DNA of 39,499 nucleotides from Bacillota bacterium (lineage in GTDB: Bacteria > Bacillota_I > Bacilli_A > Izemoplasmatales > Hujiaoplasmataceae). The stretch spans positions 1 to 39,499 of the forward strand of contig JAKPZU010000350.1 of NCBI GenBank assembly GCA_029559915.1, given 5' to 3'. The notes under the pieces are model-generated. The model had not been told where the DNA came from, did not search any database, and was given only the letters and a program-made list of their open reading frames with translations. The translations under genes and the position numbers were made by a program. Positions 11,001 to 20,686 of the stretch are shown here, piece by piece; the stretch's first letter is position 1, and each line of letters begins with the position of its first letter.

Positions 11001-11503
11001 TTGTTAACATCTTGATAGTACTCTTTCATGCTATCATTCTTTTTTGTTTCTTGTTCAATGAATTGATAGTGAACATCGACTGATTCATCAATTTCTTTTT
11101 CACTTTCACGAACCAATTCCAAATATTTATTAAGAGCTTCCTGTTTTCTTTCTTCAAATTGATTTAAGACATCCTGATAAAGTTTATTTTCTTCGTCAAG
11201 CAGATTTTGAAGGTCTTTATTGTTAAGAGAGAATTCATTCGCTAGTAATTCAAAACGTTCGCGAAAGTCTTCATCGATTATAGCGATTCGTTTTTCGTGT
11301 TCATCTTCTTCAAAAAGATATTTGTTGAGATGTAAATTTTGGTCAGCATCATATTCGATTTCAATCTGTTTCAGTAAGTTTTGATAGGTTATTTTTTCAT
11401 TATTAAAAGCCCGTTTCAACTCATGTAAACGGGTTTGATATTCTGTTTCAAATTGGGTGAAACTAGTGAAGTAATTCTGTAAGATATCGCGTTTTATTGC
11501 CAT
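8048..11503 (-). CDS. Giant coiled-coil protein, function unknown (1151 aa)
   Basis: Longest gene in the window and not recognised. Almost continuously charged and helical (runs such as FEERKQEALNKYLELVRESE), with very few Gly/Pro, a single Trp (NNNWTYL) and a single Cys. It has no hydrophobic signal or transmembrane segment, no Walker motifs and no enzymatic motif. If mostly one coiled coil it would be an extended rod. The ATG has GGAGTGA upstream and is read from a good promoter at 11534-11562, divergent from ruvB. Its TAG stop lies inside the ribosome site of the 977-aa gene, so both are probably made in a fixed ratio and may interact. I could not establish clear sequence similarity between the two by eye. 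Confidence 0.85.
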   Translation of the reverse strand: MAIKRDILQNYFTSFTQFETEYQTRLHELKRAFNNEKITYQNLLKQIEIEYDADQNLHLNKYLFEEDEHEKRIAIIDEDFRERFELLANEFSLNNKDLQNLLDEENKLYQDVLNQFEERKQEALNKYLELVRESEKEIDESVDVHYQFIEQETKKNDSMKEYYQDVNNFLANDLLNTMEKAKNALDSLNDSLKEANISDSKELNQIVLKSLEHLRGTQIGIISLFKENSNNLELQRENIKKISKNKQQPHSELNQQMIKKYVVQIRELNTQKINFEAKVKADLESSLTRVYQLMIKAHDERDDANLKKYILQKQIIEKKAEYLLQRNTTLTNFTIRKYQQEIKKIKIDSFKRSEEIKLAYSVPITFLQNSIDTYSNFAFYLNQGFDELDRLLNGLIDFHQELLDTKNNFVTTTSKAYEDYKINMMVRINEVTGNLTRLIAKIDDVSLKIVTLESSNRLEVAKIRKKIDALEILGDYQKYLASLENDEFFATYQHNKNIESIQIKTRYKEGLLKINNDVLELNKNKELGAEHLQYMLNLSKEEESIHKLGFDKLISQQEAFFKQQNQMSYLMYKIAKLEIIKQVKSANFAYAKKFFDIRNKELKKDKISSDSVIDFIHHMQKLINTNNTTTAAFKQYLSKSNNNWTYLTIVEKNRLAVQKQLKRQLDKKISACMKAASLYHREHNDLSDSLNALAEEYILKLKKLLIFNEENFLNNESSIIKSRGYFSEISALITYIYNKTLNQIYKYQIPDLINDLTFNYEKALTDFNLLVVSIFDQFNNKTKTKVFYHGLQKYFISAVKILENYMTEITKNIFYIRDKIAENDLDFIAQARIQTEENIGIINQEYDELAFQAIKYKTKRKKQIDLLLDNANKINNTFKRRVKAINDQYLLEKEQSTEFLAFLEKEITDIIIKNDRQLLHMLKLIDEEIAKERVIFTNQHKRYVNMLAKFRANMTDAYDEEVRYLYELNFKREEDISKTIKLLEEKINQLPQEKVELLTSMDTQKEQLYLEKQDELLKKFSEIEGNKLMSKPGLLEEIIAVQNRLPEDYAKLYKEIQELENEFLQQYTLINESYYDTYQDYINKQFANRLLIDNDSRINKSFEKLNTYHMDLLTIFQLNFKETMLKSAESREIINDEKQKSKEKQDRIINA

Positions 11504-11533
11504 TTAATCACTCCATTACTTGCTACATTTTCA

Positions 11534-11562
11534 ATTATATTATAATAGACGTCTTTATTCAA
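11534..11562 (-). promoter_or_regulatory. Promoter of the coiled-coil operon
   Basis: On the minus strand TTGAAT (11557-11562) and TATAAT (11534-11539) are separated by exactly 17 nt, a near-consensus sigma-A type promoter about 30 nt before the ATG of the 1151-aa gene. A second overlapping TATAAT lies 5 nt upstream. Confidence 0.65.
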
Positions 11563-11602
11563 CACATTATCTAGAAATAAAAAGTGATTTTTACCTAAAG
11601 TT

Positions 11603-11611
11603 TGGTATAAT
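11603..11611 (+). promoter_or_regulatory. Extended -10 promoter of ruvB-queA
   Basis: TGGTATAAT is an extended -10 element (TGn-TATAAT) with a poor -35. The predicted start of transcription falls almost at the GAGGTGGAG ribosome site, giving a very short 5' leader before the ATG at 11629. Confidence 0.55.
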
Positions 11612-11628
11612 ATACTTGAGGTGGAGCT

Positions 11629-12633
11629 ATGGACGAAAGAATTATTAGCAATAATCTATTGATAGATGATGAAGTAGATGTAACGCTAAGACCTAAAAGT
11701 TTTGGTGAATACATTGGCCAAAAAGACGTCAAGGAAATGGTTGAAATAGCTGTAAAAGCGGCTAAAATGCGCAACGAATCACTGGATCACGTTCTTTTGT
11801 ACGGACCTCCTGGATTGGGAAAAACCACTTTAGCTCAAGTGATTGCCAATGAATTGGGTGTAAATATAAAATCTTTGAGTGGACCGACCATTGAACGCAC
11901 TGGCGATCTTGCAGCGATATTGACTTCTTTGGAACCTGGGGATGTCTTATTTATCGATGAAATTCACCGCTTACCAAAAATTGTCGAAGAAATACTTTAC
12001 TCTTCTATGGAGGATTACGTGATTGACATCGTTGTTGGAAAAGATTCTGGCGCAAAGTCCATAAGGGTTGATTTGGCGCCATTTACACTGATTGGAGCGA
12101 CCACCAGATTCGGCGATTTGACCGGACCTCTTCGTGATCGTTTTGGCATTGTTCATAAGTTGGAGTTCTATTCTGACGCCGAACTGGAAATAATTTGCCA
12201 ACGCACTGCTAAAATATATGATTGTCAAACCGAGCCACAGGCAATTGTTGAACTAGCCAAAAGAAGTCGTGGGACACCAAGAATAGTAAATCGTTTGTTT
12301 AGGAGAGTCAGGGATTTTGCAGATATATTAAGTGAGGGCTTAATCACACTTGAAGTGACTAAAACCGCCTTGCAAAAACTGAAAATTGATGAGTTGGGAT
12401 TAGATAATAAGGACCGAGAATATTTGTTGGGCATTATAGAAAAATATCACGGCGGTCCAGTGGGATTGGATACCATTGCGACATCAATAAGTGAAGATGC
12501 CGGAACTTTGGAAGATGTCTATGAACCGTTTTTAATTCAAAAAGGTTTTATCAGTCGGACACCTCGAGGACGAGTTGTTACGGAAAAAGCATATCGTCAC
12601 CTAAAAAAATCTTATCAAGGAAGTTTGTTTTGA
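11629..12633 (+). CDS. ruvB: Holliday junction branch-migration ATPase RuvB
   Basis: 334-aa AAA+ motor of the RuvAB complex, which drives branch migration of Holliday junctions. Walker [12 protein letters not shown] is at about residues 59-69, Walker [10 protein letters not shown] at about 107-115, sensor 1 GATTR, and RDRFG contains the arginine finger. The C-terminal winged-helix domain ends with [15 protein letters not shown]. Length is typical. The start has a strong GAGGTGGAG site. ruvA, usually just upstream, is absent; the divergent coiled-coil operon occupies that place. The stop overlaps the queA start by one base (TGATG), preserving the common ruvB-queA order. Confidence 0.97.
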   Translation: MDERIISNNLLIDDEVDVTLRPKSFGEYIGQKDVKEMVEIAVKAAKMRNESLDHVLLYGPPGLGKTTLAQVIANELGVNIKSLSGPTIERTGDLAAILTSLEPGDVLFIDEIHRLPKIVEEILYSSMEDYVIDIVVGKDSGAKSIRVDLAPFTLIGATTRFGDLTGPLRDRFGIVHKLEFYSDAELEIICQRTAKIYDCQTEPQAIVELAKRSRGTPRIVNRLFRRVRDFADILSEGLITLEVTKTALQKLKIDELGLDNKDREYLLGIIEKYHGGPVGLDTIATSISEDAGTLEDVYEPFLIQKGFISRTPRGRVVTEKAYRHLKKSYQGSLF

Positions 12634-13661
12634 TGAAAACGAAGGACTTTGATTATTATCTACCGGAAGAGTTAATCGCTCAAACACCTCTTGCAGTTCG
12701 CAGTGATTCACGTTTATTGGTCACACATCGTGACAGTTTTCATTTAAAACATGACATCTTTAGAAATATTGGCGACTATATAAAACCAGGCAGTGTTTTA
12801 ATTTTGAACAATACAAAAGTCATACCTGCACGTTTGCATGGCACAAAAATTGACACCCACGCCAACATCGAAGTATTACTGCTTAATCAATATGGTCTCA
12901 ACAAATGGGAAACATTAGTTAAACCAGCAAAAAGAGTAAAAGTAGGAACTACCATTTCTTTTGGAGAAGGCTTACTCAAGTTGTTTTGTACGGAAGAACT
13001 CGAAGAAGGAATTAGGCATTTTGATTTGGTTTATGAAGGTGATTTAGAAACAATACTTGTGCAATTAGGCGAAATGCCCTTGCCACCATACATACATGAA
13101 AAATTGGAGGATCAAAGCCGTTACCAAACTGTTTATTCAAAAATTAACGGTAGCGCTGCCAGTCCTACGGCTGGACTACACTTCACCAATGAATTGCTTG
13201 CTGAACTTAAGGAAAAAGGCGTAATTATAGATTACATTACGCTTCATGTCGGATTGGGAACTTTTAGACCGGTAGTGGTTGATGATGTTTTTAATCATAA
13301 AATGCATTCTGAATTTTACTCCTTAAGCCAAAGCACTGCCGACATCTTAAACGCTGCTAAAAAAGATAATCGAGAAATATTTGCTGTTGGCACGACAACT
13401 GTTAGAACCTTAGAAACCGTTTATAACAAATTCGGAGAGTTTCATGAATCTTCTGGTTTTACAGACATTTTCATTTATCCCGGTTATGAATTCAAGGCCA
13501 TTGATAATCTAATAACAAATTTTCACTTACCAAAATCGACATTGATGATGTTAGTATCCGCTTTTGCGACAAAAGAAATAATCATTAACGCCTATCATGA
13601 AGCAATTGATAAAAAGTATCGATTTTTCTCCTTTGGAGATTCAATGTTAATAAAAAAATAA
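12633..13661 (+). CDS. queA: S-adenosylmethionine:tRNA ribosyltransferase-isomerase
   Basis: 342-aa QueA, which transfers and rearranges the ribosyl part of SAM onto preQ1 in tRNA to make epoxyqueuosine at wobble position 34 of GUN-anticodon tRNAs. Family motifs include [13 protein letters not shown] near residues 55-68, [13 protein letters not shown] and the following [11 protein letters not shown] use the ATG at 12633 in TGATG rather than the track's TTG at 12630, because the downstream [17 protein letters not shown] matches the normal QueA N-terminus. Cotranscribed with ruvB; acts after Tgt, encoded 1.4 kb further on. Ends in a bidirectional terminator. Confidence 0.96.
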   Translation: MKTKDFDYYLPEELIAQTPLAVRSDSRLLVTHRDSFHLKHDIFRNIGDYIKPGSVLILNNTKVIPARLHGTKIDTHANIEVLLLNQYGLNKWETLVKPAKRVKVGTTISFGEGLLKLFCTEELEEGIRHFDLVYEGDLETILVQLGEMPLPPYIHEKLEDQSRYQTVYSKINGSAASPTAGLHFTNELLAELKEKGVIIDYITLHVGLGTFRPVVVDDVFNHKMHSEFYSLSQSTADILNAAKKDNREIFAVGTTTVRTLETVYNKFGEFHESSGFTDIFIYPGYEFKAIDNLITNFHLPKSTLMMLVSAFATKEIIINAYHEAIDKKYRFFSFGDSMLIKK

Positions 13662-13684
13662 ACGGCTAATCTTAGCCGTTTTAT
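13661..13684. terminator. Bidirectional terminator between queA and queuosine transporter
   Basis: AACGGCTA / TAGCCGTT stem with a 4-nt loop and T-rich flanks on both strands (TTTTATT on plus; A-rich preceding sequence gives T-rich on minus). It begins at the queA stop and lies between convergent genes. Confidence 0.85.
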
Positions 13685-14361
13685 TCTTCGTTAGGTTTTA
13701 TTTTCTTTGCCAAATATATAAATGGAGTATCCAATAAAGCCACAATAACTTTTATAGCATATGTGGAGAGCATGAGTCCGAGTAAAATCTCATTGCTTAC
13801 GACTCCATAAAAAGCAATTGGTACAAATATTGAAGTATCAATAGCTTGCGATATTATCGTTGACACATTGTTTCTAATCCACAGAAATTTGTTTTCAGGA
13901 AGTTTTCTTTTAATTTTATCAAATGCATAAACATCAATAAATTGGGAAATTATGAAAGCCGAAAGGCTGGCTAACAAAATTCTTGGCATAAAACCAAAAA
14001 TCGTTAATAATGAGTCTTGGGCCCAATCTTCAGGGTGAGGATTGAAATTAATGGCAATAGTCATGATGATGACAGTTATAATCATTACGGAAAAACCGAT
14101 AAAAACTGCTTTTTTTGCTTGTTTTTTACCATAAATTTCGTTTAAAACATCAGTGCCCAAAAAAATAGTCCCATACATGATATTGCCTAGATTGGCTTCT
14201 AGGCCAAAAAGAAAGATTAGTTTTGTCACTTGGATGTTTGCCAAGATGGTTGCTAGAGTAATCCAAACAAAAATCCCCAAACGGCCAAAAAACTTATAAA
14301 CCAATAAAAATAGAGTAAAATTCACAAGCGCAAAAATTACCCATAACAACTCGTTTGACAT
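13681..14361 (-). CDS. yhhQ: Queuosine precursor transporter, YhhQ/DUF165 family
   Basis: 226-aa integral membrane protein with about six hydrophobic helices, no signal peptide, and the family signature TDVLNEIYGKK at residues 70-80. YhhQ (DUF165, queuosine precursor transporter family) imports preQ0/preQ1. It is encoded among queA and tgt but on the opposite strand, behind its own promoter and a preQ1-I-like riboswitch whose 3' end contains the AGGAGG ribosome site. With Tgt and QueA nearby and no preQ1-synthesis genes in the window, salvage of external preQ1 is the likely route; the precise substrate is inferred from the riboswitch. Confidence 0.92.
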   Translation of the reverse strand: MSNELLWVIFALVNFTLFLLVYKFFGRLGIFVWITLATILANIQVTKLIFLFGLEANLGNIMYGTIFLGTDVLNEIYGKKQAKKAVFIGFSVMIITVIIMTIAINFNPHPEDWAQDSLLTIFGFMPRILLASLSAFIISQFIDVYAFDKIKRKLPENKFLWIRNNVSTIISQAIDTSIFVPIAFYGVVSNEILLGLMLSTYAIKVIVALLDTPFIYLAKKIKPNEE

Positions 14362-14366
14362 AAATT

Positions 14367-14405
14367 CCTCCTAGTTTTGTTAACGCAGGATGGTTGCGAA
14401 CTGCG
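14367..14405 (-). promoter_or_regulatory. preQ1-I-like riboswitch controlling the queuosine transporter
   Basis: Read on the minus strand, a CGCAG / CTGCG stem encloses the C-rich 12-nt loop TTCGCAACCATC. The stem is followed by GTTAACAAAACTAGG, the A-rich tail that in preQ1 class I aptamers folds back on the loop as a pseudoknot. The tail runs directly into AGGAGG, 5 nt before the start codon. This closely resembles the preQ1-I aptamers I know from Bacillus and Thermoanaerobacter. Ligand binding would hide the ribosome site and lower translation of the transporter when preQ1 is plentiful. Confidence 0.85.
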
Positions 14406-14415
14406 AATCTTTAAT

Positions 14416-14443
14416 ATTATAACATTATATTCGCAAAAAACAA
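14416..14443 (-). promoter_or_regulatory. Promoter of the queuosine transporter
   Basis: Minus-strand TATAAT at 14416-14421 with a weaker TTGTTT 16 nt upstream (14438-14443), placed so that the transcript would begin just before the riboswitch. Confidence 0.45.
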
Positions 14444-14451
14444 TATTTGGT

Positions 14452-14480
14452 TTGATTAAATAAGGGAAATTGTGTAAAAT
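14452..14480 (+). promoter_or_regulatory. Promoter of pduL-tgt
   Basis: TTGATT (14452-14457) and TAAAAT (14475-14480) with exactly 17 nt between them, 28 nt before the pduL ATG. Divergent from the queuosine transporter promoter. Confidence 0.6.
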
Positions 14481-14507
14481 ATAAGAGGAAATTCAAGGAG
14501 GTTCACT

Positions 14508-16195
<1,688 letters not shown>

Positions 16196-16280
16196 ATTTT
16201 GTGTTTCTTTTGATAATTATATTTATTATTTCACTTTTTTATGATAAGATAAGTGTAAGATCATTAATTGGGGGTACCAA

Positions 16281-17450
16281 ATGTTTAATATTGACGATAA
16301 ATTCAACCAAAAGCCGACAATTAAAGTGGTTGGTATTGGTGGCGGCGGTGGTTCAGCCATCAATCGAATGATTGAAAATGAAGTTCCTGGAGTCGAATTC
16401 GTTGCTATGAATACCGATGCCCAAGTGTTAAGGCTTTCCAAAGCAGACGTAAGATTGCAATTAGGGAAAACTTTAACTAGAGGGTTAGGGGCTGGAGCCA
16501 ATCCAGAAGTTGGACGTCAGGCAGCGCTTGAAAGTGAAGACGAAATCAGGGATATTTTAGCAGAAACCGACATGGTTTTCATTACCGCAGGTATGGGTGG
16601 TGGAACCGGAACCGGCGCTAGTCCAGTAGTAGCAAAAATAGCTCGAGAAATGGGCTGTTTAACCATAGGCATAGTTACAAAACCTTTTGGCTTCGAAGGC
16701 AAAAAAAGAATGGCTGTCGCTCTTGAAGGTCTGGAACAACTTAAACCTTATGTTGATACTTTGATTGTTATCCCAAATGATAAATTATTCTATATCGTTG
16801 ATAGAAACACTTCATATTTGGATGCTTTCAGAGAAGCTGATAAAGTTCTCCGTCAAGGTGTTCAAGGTATCACGGAAATCATCGCAATGCCTGGCGTTGT
16901 CAACGTCGACTTTGCCGATGTTAAGACCGTTATGAAGGATAAAGGAACTGCTTTGATGGGAATCGGGGTTGCTGAAGGACCTAATCGGGCAATAGAAGCT
17001 GCTCGCGAAGCCATTAGATCACCTTTATTGGAAACTTCAATCAACGGCGCGACCGATGCAATTGTCAATATCACCTCCAATTATCAAGCTTCGCTGTATG
17101 AAATTGATGAAATCATTGCTGAAGTCCATAAAGCTTCAACAACTGACATCAACGTTATTTACGGTTCAGCAATCAATTCGGATTTAGGTGATGAATTGGT
17201 GGTTACAGTGATTGCAACTGGCTTTTCTCAAGATCCGGTTTTCAAAGATGACATACTTCCACCAAAACTTACTTCAAATCATACTGAAAAACCCAAAGAA
17301 GAAGTGGAAATAGACATTCCAGAAAAAAAGCATGGCAAATTTTTCAAAAAGAACAAGAAAAAAGAAGCTTTAGAAAAACAAAAACCGGAAGAAGAAGAAA
17401 AAGATGACATCAAAATTCCTTCTTGGTTAAAGGATAGATTCAACAAATAA
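16281..17450 (+). CDS. ftsZ: Cell division GTPase FtsZ
   Basis: 389-aa tubulin homologue that polymerises into the division ring. The tubulin signature [10 protein letters not shown] is at residues 106-115, with [11 protein letters not shown] at 18-28 and the T7 catalytic-loop region around [10 protein letters not shown]. The C-terminal linker is charged and Lys/Glu-rich. It ends with the conserved tail peptide [14 protein letters not shown], the usual docking site for SepF, FtsA or similar tethers. ftsA is not adjacent; sepF is encoded about 5 kb downstream, so SepF may be the membrane tether. GGGGT precedes the ATG. The gene stands alone, followed by a terminator. Confidence 0.98.
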   Translation: MFNIDDKFNQKPTIKVVGIGGGGGSAINRMIENEVPGVEFVAMNTDAQVLRLSKADVRLQLGKTLTRGLGAGANPEVGRQAALESEDEIRDILAETDMVFITAGMGGGTGTGASPVVAKIAREMGCLTIGIVTKPFGFEGKKRMAVALEGLEQLKPYVDTLIVIPNDKLFYIVDRNTSYLDAFREADKVLRQGVQGITEIIAMPGVVNVDFADVKTVMKDKGTALMGIGVAEGPNRAIEAAREAIRSPLLETSINGATDAIVNITSNYQASLYEIDEIIAEVHKASTTDINVIYGSAINSDLGDELVVTVIATGFSQDPVFKDDILPPKLTSNHTEKPKEEVEIDIPEKKHGKFFKKNKKKEALEKQKPEEEEKDDIKIPSWLKDRFNK

Positions 17451-17473
17451 GGCTGGATTTCCAGTCTTTTTTT
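17451..17473 (+). terminator. Intrinsic terminator of ftsZ
   Basis: GGCTGG / CCAGTC stem (one G-T pair), ATTT loop, followed by seven or more T. It starts directly after the stop codon. Confidence 0.8.
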
Positions 17474-17496
17474 ATATTTAATATTTGGCTTTTTAA

Positions 17497-17525
17497 TTGT
17501 AATTTGCAACATTAAATGATACAAT
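17497..17525 (+). promoter_or_regulatory. Promoter of the mgtE-yhbY-surE group
   Basis: TTGTAA (17497-17502) and TACAAT (17520-17525) are separated by 17 nt, 25 nt before the mgtE start. The leader is too short for an M-box magnesium riboswitch. Confidence 0.6.
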
Positions 17526-17550
17526 TTTTATAGCAAAGGAGGTGTAATTC

Positions 17551-18951
17551 ATGGAAGACTTCGAAAAAGAACTTCAAGCGGAAAACGCAATAATTCTGCT
17601 GTTGAAAGAAGAGGAAAATCTAGATGTTTTAAAGGAAAAATTGGATGATTATCACGATTATGAAATCGCAAAAACCTTGTTGATGTTGGATGGAAATCTT
17701 AGAAAGAAGTTGTTCAACATCCTCCCTATCCGAAAACTCACTGAAGTCTTTGAAAAATTAGACCCCGAAGACGCTTTTTCTATTTTACAAGAAACAAGTC
17801 TGTCTGTTATTGTCAGAATTTTCCGAGAAATGGAAACCGATGATTTGGTCGATATCATTTCCGCTATTGATGACAAGGATGACAGAATTACTTACTTATC
17901 ATTAATTGATGTCAATAAACGCTTGACAATCAAATCTTTGCTTGATTTTGAGCAGGGGTTGGTAGGTTCAATTATGAACAATGACTTTATCGCAATAAAT
18001 AAGAGTTTTACGGTGAAAAAAGCGATAAAGACAGTCGTCAACCTAGCCCCGGAAATTGAATTTATTCATAACATTTATATCACTGATGAAGCCGGTGTTT
18101 TGGAAGGTGCAATGTCCTTGAAAGAATTGATTAGTGCTGGTTATGATCAAAGTCAAATCATCGAGGACTTGATGAGCACCAATTTGAAATTCGTTACGCC
18201 TTCAACCCCAGTCGAAGAAGCGATTGAAATTATGAGAAATTACGATTTCTTGTTGCTGCCAGTTGTAGAAAAAAATCAGAAATTAATTGGAATAGTTTCC
18301 TTTGACGATATCTTGGAAACTTTAAGTGAAGAATCAGCCGAAGATTATTCCAGTTTGGCTGGTTTGAGTGACGTTGATGTTGATGAAAAGGAAACCGTGT
18401 TCTCGACTATAAAAAAACGACTTCCTTGGCTAATTATATTGCTATTTATCAATCTAATAACCTCTATCATAATCACCGGGTATGAAGAGCAGTTGCAATT
18501 ATTGCCGACACTTGCTGTTTTCATGCCGTTAATTTTGAATATGGCTGGAAATTCAGGAACTCAAAGTTTAGGAATAATAATCCGGCTTTTTGCAACCAAT
18601 CAACTCAATCACAAAAAATCAATTTTCCGTCATCTTCTGATTGAATTTTTGACTGGATTAGTCAATGGTTTTGTTATTGCCATCGGCCTTTTTTTGATGG
18701 TAATTATCTTTAATCTAATCAGAGGACAGGATTTAGCAACTGGCTTAAATTTTGCTTTTGTGGTTGCCCTCTCAATCAATATTGCATTGATAGTGGCAAC
18801 ACTTGCTGGCGCAATAGTGCCATTATTGATAAATACCCTAAAAATAGATCCTGCCGTAGCATCCGGACCCTTTATAACAACAATTAACGATATTCTTTCC
18901 TTGCTAATCTATTTTGGTTTGGCTAGTCTTTTGATCACGTCTTTAGTATAA
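17551..18951 (+). CDS. mgtE: Magnesium transporter MgtE (first copy)
   Basis: 466-aa MgtE channel. It has a cytosolic N domain (about residues 1-130), a CBS pair (about 140-265, with EDLMSTNLKFVTPSTPVEEA and SFDDILETLSEE) that senses intracellular Mg2+, and a C-terminal membrane domain of about five helices. The pore signatures PLILNMAGNSGTQSLG and DPAVASGPFITTIND are intact; the latter holds the conserved Asp that binds Mg2+ in the pore. A very strong AAAGGAGGTG precedes the start. The adjacent gene is a paralogue with the same domains. Confidence 0.95.
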   Translation: MEDFEKELQAENAIILLLKEEENLDVLKEKLDDYHDYEIAKTLLMLDGNLRKKLFNILPIRKLTEVFEKLDPEDAFSILQETSLSVIVRIFREMETDDLVDIISAIDDKDDRITYLSLIDVNKRLTIKSLLDFEQGLVGSIMNNDFIAINKSFTVKKAIKTVVNLAPEIEFIHNIYITDEAGVLEGAMSLKELISAGYDQSQIIEDLMSTNLKFVTPSTPVEEAIEIMRNYDFLLLPVVEKNQKLIGIVSFDDILETLSEESAEDYSSLAGLSDVDVDEKETVFSTIKKRLPWLIILLFINLITSIIITGYEEQLQLLPTLAVFMPLILNMAGNSGTQSLGIIIRLFATNQLNHKKSIFRHLLIEFLTGLVNGFVIAIGLFLMVIIFNLIRGQDLATGLNFAFVVALSINIALIVATLAGAIVPLLINTLKIDPAVASGPFITTINDILSLLIYFGLASLLITSLV

Positions 18952-18964
18952 GGAGGATTATTTC

Positions 18965-20383
18965 ATGGAAGAATTAATTGAAAATGTAAATGATTATGAA
19001 AATGAAATAGAAAACCTTATCCTCAAGAATATTGACAACCCCAATCTAGAAACTTTATTGGAAGAGTTCCATTTTTATGACATTTCTCTAGTTTTAATCA
19101 AAATGGACGACGAAATAATCAAAACTTTCTTTAAAACCGTCTCAAATGATTATGCTTCAGAAATCTTCGAATATCTTGATGAAGTTGAAGCAAAACACAT
19201 TGTTGAAGTCATCGGCGACAATCTGGCAGCGAGAATCATTCAAGAAATGGATTTGGATGACGCCGTCGATCTCTTGAAAAATCTTGAAAAAACCGGCATG
19301 AGGATTTTAAGACAAATCAATCCCGAAAGACGTAAAGAATTATTGCAAATAATGCTTTATGAAGAGGATGAAATCGGGGCTTACCTAACCGATAGCTTTA
19401 TTGTTTTAAATGCTGATTTATCTGTCAAGGAAGCAATGAAAGTTGTAACGAACAAAGCGCATGAAGTCGACTATATTTCCATCATTTACTGTATTGACAC
19501 TAATGGAGTTTTATTGGGCTATATTAAACTGAAAGATTTGATTATTGCCAGGGCAAATGAAATCCTTCGGGACATCATAAAAGAACGTTTTCCAAAAGTA
19601 TACCCTTCTGACGACAAGGAATATGTCGCTAAATTGATGCAGGATACATCAGAATCTTCGATACCGGTCATCAATGAAGAAGGAAAAATTGAAGGCATCA
19701 TCACCCATGACGATATCATGGATATCATATCCCTGGCCGCAGAAGAAGACTACACCAAGTTTGCCGGATTAGGTGAAGTGGATATTGACATTGAAACTAT
19801 AACTCTAAAAAAATCGGTCAAGGCTAGGTTGCCCTGGTTGATGATATTGCTGTTTCTCAGTATGATTACTTCAATTATTCTTTCATTATTCGAAGGTAGT
19901 TTCACTGGCAGTGAAAATGCTAAAATTCTCGCTGCCAGGCTAGCTGTATACTTGCCACTGATTCTTGATATGAGTGGCAATACCGGGACCCAGAGTTTGG
20001 CGGTCATGATTAGGTATTTGACTAAAAATCAAGAACAAGAAAAAAGGAAAATCAAAAAGCATTTGTATCGTGAATTCAAAACCGGCATCTTTCAAGGGCT
20101 TTTGATGGGATTATTAGTTATGGGTATGATTATTTCTACCACTTATATTACCCATAATGAAATTAGTGATAAAAATTGGATTTATGCGATTGTAACCTCG
20201 GCATCTATCTGGTTAGCCTTAATCATCTCTACAACATTGGGAGCAGTTATCCCCTTTATTATGGATAGATTTAAAATTGACCCTGCAGTTGCATCCGGTC
20301 CATTTATCACCACGATTTCTGACATCATTACTCTGACGGTTTATTACTCGATCAGTTTACTAATATTATTGCCAATATTTTAG
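18965..20383 (+). CDS. mgtE: Magnesium transporter MgtE (second copy)
   Basis: 472-aa paralogue of the preceding gene, 13 nt downstream with its own AAGGAGG. It has the same order: N domain, CBS pair (THDDIMDIISLAAEED at the end of the second CBS) and about five transmembrane helices. The signatures PLILDMSGNTGTQSLA and DPAVASGPFITTISDI are intact. The N domain and the loop after the first pore helices differ clearly from copy one, so this is not a recent duplication. The two could form heterodimers (MgtE is a dimer) or respond to different Mg2+ levels; this is inference. Confidence 0.95.
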   Translation: MEELIENVNDYENEIENLILKNIDNPNLETLLEEFHFYDISLVLIKMDDEIIKTFFKTVSNDYASEIFEYLDEVEAKHIVEVIGDNLAARIIQEMDLDDAVDLLKNLEKTGMRILRQINPERRKELLQIMLYEEDEIGAYLTDSFIVLNADLSVKEAMKVVTNKAHEVDYISIIYCIDTNGVLLGYIKLKDLIIARANEILRDIIKERFPKVYPSDDKEYVAKLMQDTSESSIPVINEEGKIEGIITHDDIMDIISLAAEEDYTKFAGLGEVDIDIETITLKKSVKARLPWLMILLFLSMITSIILSLFEGSFTGSENAKILAARLAVYLPLILDMSGNTGTQSLAVMIRYLTKNQEQEKRKIKKHLYREFKTGIFQGLLMGLLVMGMIISTTYITHNEISDKNWIYAIVTSASIWLALIISTTLGAVIPFIMDRFKIDPAVASGPFITTISDIITLTVYYSISLLILLPIF

Positions 20384-20395
20384 GAGGAACAAATC

Positions 20396-20686
20396 ATGAA
20401 TTTAACAGGTAAACAAAAAGCAAATCTACGCAGGTTGGCAAATGACAAACCAATCATGTTTCAAATTGGACAGTCCGGTCTGACTGAAATCGTTATCAGC
20501 AATATTCTCGATTATCTAAAAAAGCATGAAATTGGCAGGATTTCATTACTTAAGTCGGCACCGGAAGATATCAACGACATCATTAGAATTCTTGGCGAAA
20601 ACAATATTTATGTCATTTACCGTATTGGTAGGGTTTTATTGCTTTATAAAGAAAATAAAGAATTGAAGAACAGGATTATCATATGA
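20396..20686 (+). CDS. yhbY: YhbY-type CRM-domain RNA-binding protein
   Basis: 96-aa protein consisting of a single CRM domain, matching the ribosome-assembly-associated YhbY/YqeI family. Typical features are the N-terminal LTGKQKANLRRLAND, the loop motif QIGQSGLTE (GxxG type) around residues 26-34, and a C-terminal strand ending IGRVLLLYKENKE. TAGGAGGA lies before the ATG, 12 nt after mgtE. The stop overlaps the surE start. Confidence 0.92.
   Translation: MNLTGKQKANLRRLANDKPIMFQIGQSGLTEIVISNILDYLKKHEIGRISLLKSAPEDINDIIRILGENNIYVIYRIGRVLLLYKENKELKNRIII

Noticed and set aside
5105-11503. SMC, SbcC or Rad50-type ATPase
   Set aside because: No Walker A, signature motif or Walker B in either coiled-coil protein, and no hinge-like Gly-rich domain.
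17451-17550. M-box magnesium riboswitch before mgtE
   Set aside because: Only about 20 nt remain between the predicted transcript start and the ATG, too short for the aptamer.
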